Shown: piece by piece, positions 51,195 through 56,404 of the stretch
How the letters are laid out: each line of letters starts with the position of its first letter
Position numbering within the stretch: the first letter of the stretch is position 1
Source of the DNA: Afipia sp.
GTDB lineage: Bacteria > Pseudomonadota > Alphaproteobacteria > Rhizobiales > Xanthobacteraceae
Length of the DNA stretch: 56,404 nucleotides
NCBI GenBank assembly: GCA_030652315.1
Contig: JAUSAX010000082.1
Location: forward strand, 1 to 56,404
Direction of reading: 5' to 3'
The notes under the pieces: generated by a model
What the model was told of the DNA's origin: nothing
The model's input: the letters and a program-made list of their open reading frames with translations, nothing else
Database searches by the model: none
Program-made: the position numbers and the translations under genes

Positions 51195-52637
51195 ATGACA
51201 ATTACCCGGCGCGATCTTCTGGCCGGCTCGGCGGCATTGGCGCTGTCGCCGATCGTGTCGCGCGCATGGGCCGCTCCCGTGCCGCGCGATGCTGACATTG
51301 TCGTGATCGGCGCAGGTGCCGCCGGGATTGCTGCCGCGCGCCGCATTGCCGCCGCCGGCCGCAAGGTGGTGGTGATCGAGGCAGCTTCCACGATTGGCGG
51401 GCGCTGCGTCACCGACGCGACCGCGTTCGATGTGCCGTTCGACCGCGGTGCGCGCTGGCTTTACAACACCGAGACCAGTCCGATCGCGAAACTGGCGCGC
51501 GGTGTCGGTATGGACATGCTTCCCGCGCCGCGCGGTCAGCGCATCCGGATCGGCCGCCGCAACGCGCGCGCCGGCGAAGCTGAGGATTTTCTCGCAACGC
51601 TGGTGCGCGCCAACCGCGCGATGGGCGATGCCGTGCGCGGCAAGGCCGACATGCCGGCGGCCGCAGGATTACCGAAGGATCTCGGCGTCTGGGCCGGCAC
51701 GACGGATTTCCTGCTCGGCGCCACTGCCACCGGCAGAGACCTGAAGGATCTCTCCGCGCTCGATCTCGTCGCGATGGCGCAACGCGACGGGCCATCAGCC
51801 TGCCGTCAGGGCCTGGGCGCGCTGATCGCGAAGCTCGGCGATGGACTTCCCATCGTGTTATCCACGCCGGTCAGGCGCGTGGTCTGGAGCGGGCGCGACG
51901 CGCAGGTCGAAACATCAGGTGGCACCATCGCCGCGAAGGCCGTCATCATGACGGCGTCCACCAACGCGTTGTTGTCAGGCAAGATCAAGTTCGCGCCTGA
52001 CCTTCCGAAGCGTCAGCAGGATGCGGCGTCGAAGCTCATGCTCGGCAGCTACGATCACATCGCGCTCGAACTGCCCGGCAATCCGCTCGGCCTGTCGCGC
52101 GACGATATCGTGATCGAACAAAGCACCGACCGCAGCACCGGCTTCCTGCTCGCCAATCTGGGCGGCTCGTCGTTGTGCCAGGTCGATGTCGCCGGCTCGT
52201 TCGGCGCGGAACTGTCAGCGCGCGGCGAAGCCGCCATGGTGGCGTTCGCCACCGACTGGTTGACCAGACTGTTCGGCGCGGACGTGAGGAATATCGTCAA
52301 GCGCACCACCGCGACGCGCTGGAACGACATGCCTTATGTATTCGGCGCGATGTCGGCGGCGTCGCCCGGTGGTCAGCCGGCGCGCAAGGTTCTGATGGAG
52401 CCGCTGGGCAGCGTGTTCTTCGCAGGCGACGCCGCGCATGAAACCCAGTGGGGCACTGTCGGCGGCGCATGGGAATCCGGCGAGCGCGCGGCCGAGGCGG
52501 CGTTGCGCAAGATCGGCGCGTTGAAGGATGCGCCGGTGGCTGAGAAATCCGGCAAGAAGCCGAAGCGCACGCAATCGCGCACGACGGCGGAGCCTGCGTC
52601 TTCCGGCGGGCGCAGCCCGAACTGGCCGCGCAACTGA
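51195..52637 (+). CDS. Tat-exported flavin-containing amine oxidase family protein
   Basis: 480 residues. It begins MTITRRDLLAGSAALALSP, a twin-arginine signal (TRRDLL) ending near AWAAP. The FAD fold has VIGAGAAGIAAARRIAAAG (about 37-55) and FDRGARWLYN. The C-terminal FAD-contact segment is VFFAGDAAHETQWGTVGGAWESG. A Lys/Arg-rich tail follows (KKPKRTQSRTT). The substrate is not identifiable. The next gene starts at the stop (TGATG), so they are coupled. Confidence 0.9.
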   Translation: MTITRRDLLAGSAALALSPIVSRAWAAPVPRDADIVVIGAGAAGIAAARRIAAAGRKVVVIEAASTIGGRCVTDATAFDVPFDRGARWLYNTETSPIAKLARGVGMDMLPAPRGQRIRIGRRNARAGEAEDFLATLVRANRAMGDAVRGKADMPAAAGLPKDLGVWAGTTDFLLGATATGRDLKDLSALDLVAMAQRDGPSACRQGLGALIAKLGDGLPIVLSTPVRRVVWSGRDAQVETSGGTIAAKAVIMTASTNALLSGKIKFAPDLPKRQQDAASKLMLGSYDHIALELPGNPLGLSRDDIVIEQSTDRSTGFLLANLGGSSLCQVDVAGSFGAELSARGEAAMVAFATDWLTRLFGADVRNIVKRTTATRWNDMPYVFGAMSAASPGGQPARKVLMEPLGSVFFAGDAAHETQWGTVGGAWESGERAAEAALRKIGALKDAPVAEKSGKKPKRTQSRTTAEPASSGGRSPNWPRN

Positions 52638-53326
52638 TGACGGCTCTGATCTCGTGGTCCAGCGGCAAGGACAGCGCGTTTGCGCTTCACGAGGTGCGGC
52701 GCGAAGGCAAGTTCGATGTCGCCGGCGCGCTCACCACGGTGACGGATACGTTCAGCCGCGTTTCGATCCACGGCGTGCGCGAAGAGGTTTTGCGCGCCCA
52801 GCTGGACGCGGCGGACTTGCCGCCGCTGATCGTGCCGATTCCGTATCCCTGTCCCAACGAGGTCTACGAGCAGCGGATGACGGAGGCGCTGGCGCAGGCG
52901 CGCACGAAGGGCGTCACGCATATGATTTTCGGCGATCTGTTTCTTGAAGACATTCGCGCCTATCGCGAGGCAAAGCTCGCAGGCACCGGCATCACGCCGG
53001 TGTTTCCGCTGTGGGGACGCTCCACCGCGCAACTCGCGCGCGACATGATCGCGAGCGGGTTGAAGGCATTTATCGCAACCGTCGATCTCGCGAAGCTTCC
53101 CGCCTCGTTCGCGGGCCGCGCATTCGACGACGCGCTGCTGGCGGACTTGCCTTCAGGCGTCGATCCCTGCGGTGAGAACGGCGAGTTTCACACCTGCGTG
53201 GTGGACGGGCCGATGTTCAGCCATCCGCTGTCCGTCGCGCCGGGCGAGTGCGTCGAGCGTGATGGTTATGCGTACTGCGATCTGGTGCTGAGTTCGAAAT
53301 CTCAATCGTCATTGCGAGGAGCGTAA
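52637..53326 (+). CDS. ATP-pyrophosphatase of the diphthamide synthase-like (MJ0570) family
   Basis: 229 residues starting MTALISWSSGKDSAFALHEV, with the PP-loop SSGKDS (8-13). Then FGDLFLEDIRAYREAKLAG, PLWGRSTAQLARDMI and DPCGENGEFHTCVVDGPMF, all family motifs. Eukaryotic and archaeal relatives amidate diphthine; bacteria lack that EF-2 modification, so the role is unknown. The final residues (SQSSLRGA) and the stop are encoded inside a palindromic repeat (53308-53381). Confidence 0.88.
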   Translation: MTALISWSSGKDSAFALHEVRREGKFDVAGALTTVTDTFSRVSIHGVREEVLRAQLDAADLPPLIVPIPYPCPNEVYEQRMTEALAQARTKGVTHMIFGDLFLEDIRAYREAKLAGTGITPVFPLWGRSTAQLARDMIASGLKAFIATVDLAKLPASFAGRAFDDALLADLPSGVDPCGENGEFHTCVVDGPMFSHPLSVAPGECVERDGYAYCDLVLSSKSQSSLRGA

Positions 53327-53381
53327 GCGACGAAGCAATCCAGTGCTTGGCTTCTGGATTGCTTCGCTTCGCTCGCATGAC
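53308..53381. repeat. Palindromic repeat, GTCATTGCGAG-type family (copy 2), overlapping the end of a gene
   Basis: GTCATTGCGAGGAGCGTAAGCGACGAAGCAATCC and GGATTGCTTCGCTTCGCTCGCATGAC arms. The first arm supplies the last codons and TAA of the ATP-pyrophosphatase gene. Between that gene and the convergent pheT. Confidence 0.92.
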
Positions 53382-53396
53382 GAGATACGGCGTGTC

Positions 53397-56404
<3,008 letters not shown>

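Overview
The window is about 56 kb of dense chromosomal core DNA from an alphaproteobacterium of the order Hyphomicrobiales. It most likely belongs to the Bradyrhizobiaceae/Nitrobacteraceae group (Bradyrhizobium, Rhodopseudomonas, Nitrobacter, Afipia or Oligotropha type). The evidence is the gene order, GC-rich codon use, many GTG and TTG starts, a phospholipid N-methyltransferase beside dnaKJ, CtrA-type sites, an alphaproteobacterial RpoH promoter at dnaK and several families of long palindromic intergenic repeats. The genus is not settled. I see no rRNA, tRNA, CRISPR array, prophage or insertion sequence.

1-9000 looks origin-proximal. A partial mnmG and mnmE flank two perfect ParB-binding parS sites. 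Then come rho (with a clear promoter, a pyrimidine-rich leader and its own terminator) and hemJ. A 544-bp non-coding stretch with degenerate DnaA boxes and GANTC sites follows. The DUF299 regulator, maf, coaE and dnaQ run away from it, and secB converges on dnaQ. The DUF299-maf-coaE-dnaQ-secB block is the conserved origin cluster of alphaproteobacteria, so 5097-5640 is my oriC candidate.

9400-21300 holds a Tim44-like gene, mltA and an Smr gene in a coupled run. The hslV-UPF0314-hslU proteostasis operon is on the minus strand. Divergent from it is the histidine cluster hisB-DUF2628-hisH-hisA-hisF-hisE, followed by coaA. A convergent OlsB-type acyltransferase closes the block.

21300-35600 is mostly minus strand. 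It contains a membrane hybrid histidine kinase, an exported protein of unknown function, comM, a Tat-exported metallo-beta-lactamase-fold protein, a PAS-like protein, gshB, yraN, rsmI, hemW, rdgB and rph. Plus-strand exceptions are an exported protein downstream of a perfect CtrA-type site and an LpoA-like lipoprotein. rsmI, the lipoprotein, yraN, hemW and rdgB form a compact housekeeping set.

35700-43000 is the heat-shock block hrcA, grpE, dnaK, dnaJ, pmtA, with an unknown exported protein on the minus strand between grpE and dnaK. dnaK has a textbook RpoH promoter and a hairpin between dnaK and dnaJ.

43000-56404 carries an FMN reductase, pyrF, a DUF1330 gene, dapB, gpmA, an AraC-MGMT fusion, a DUF2244 gene, nth, an EI24/CysZ-like membrane protein, a YiiX-like peptidase, a Tat-exported amine oxidase, an ATP pyrophosphatase, pheT and a partial pheS.

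I did not find a clearly new multi-gene system. The most interesting signals are regulatory or structural: twin parS, the oriC candidate, CtrA-type sites at two uncharacterised loci, the rho leader, and about fifteen palindromic repeats in at least five families, one of which supplies the 3' end of a coding sequence.
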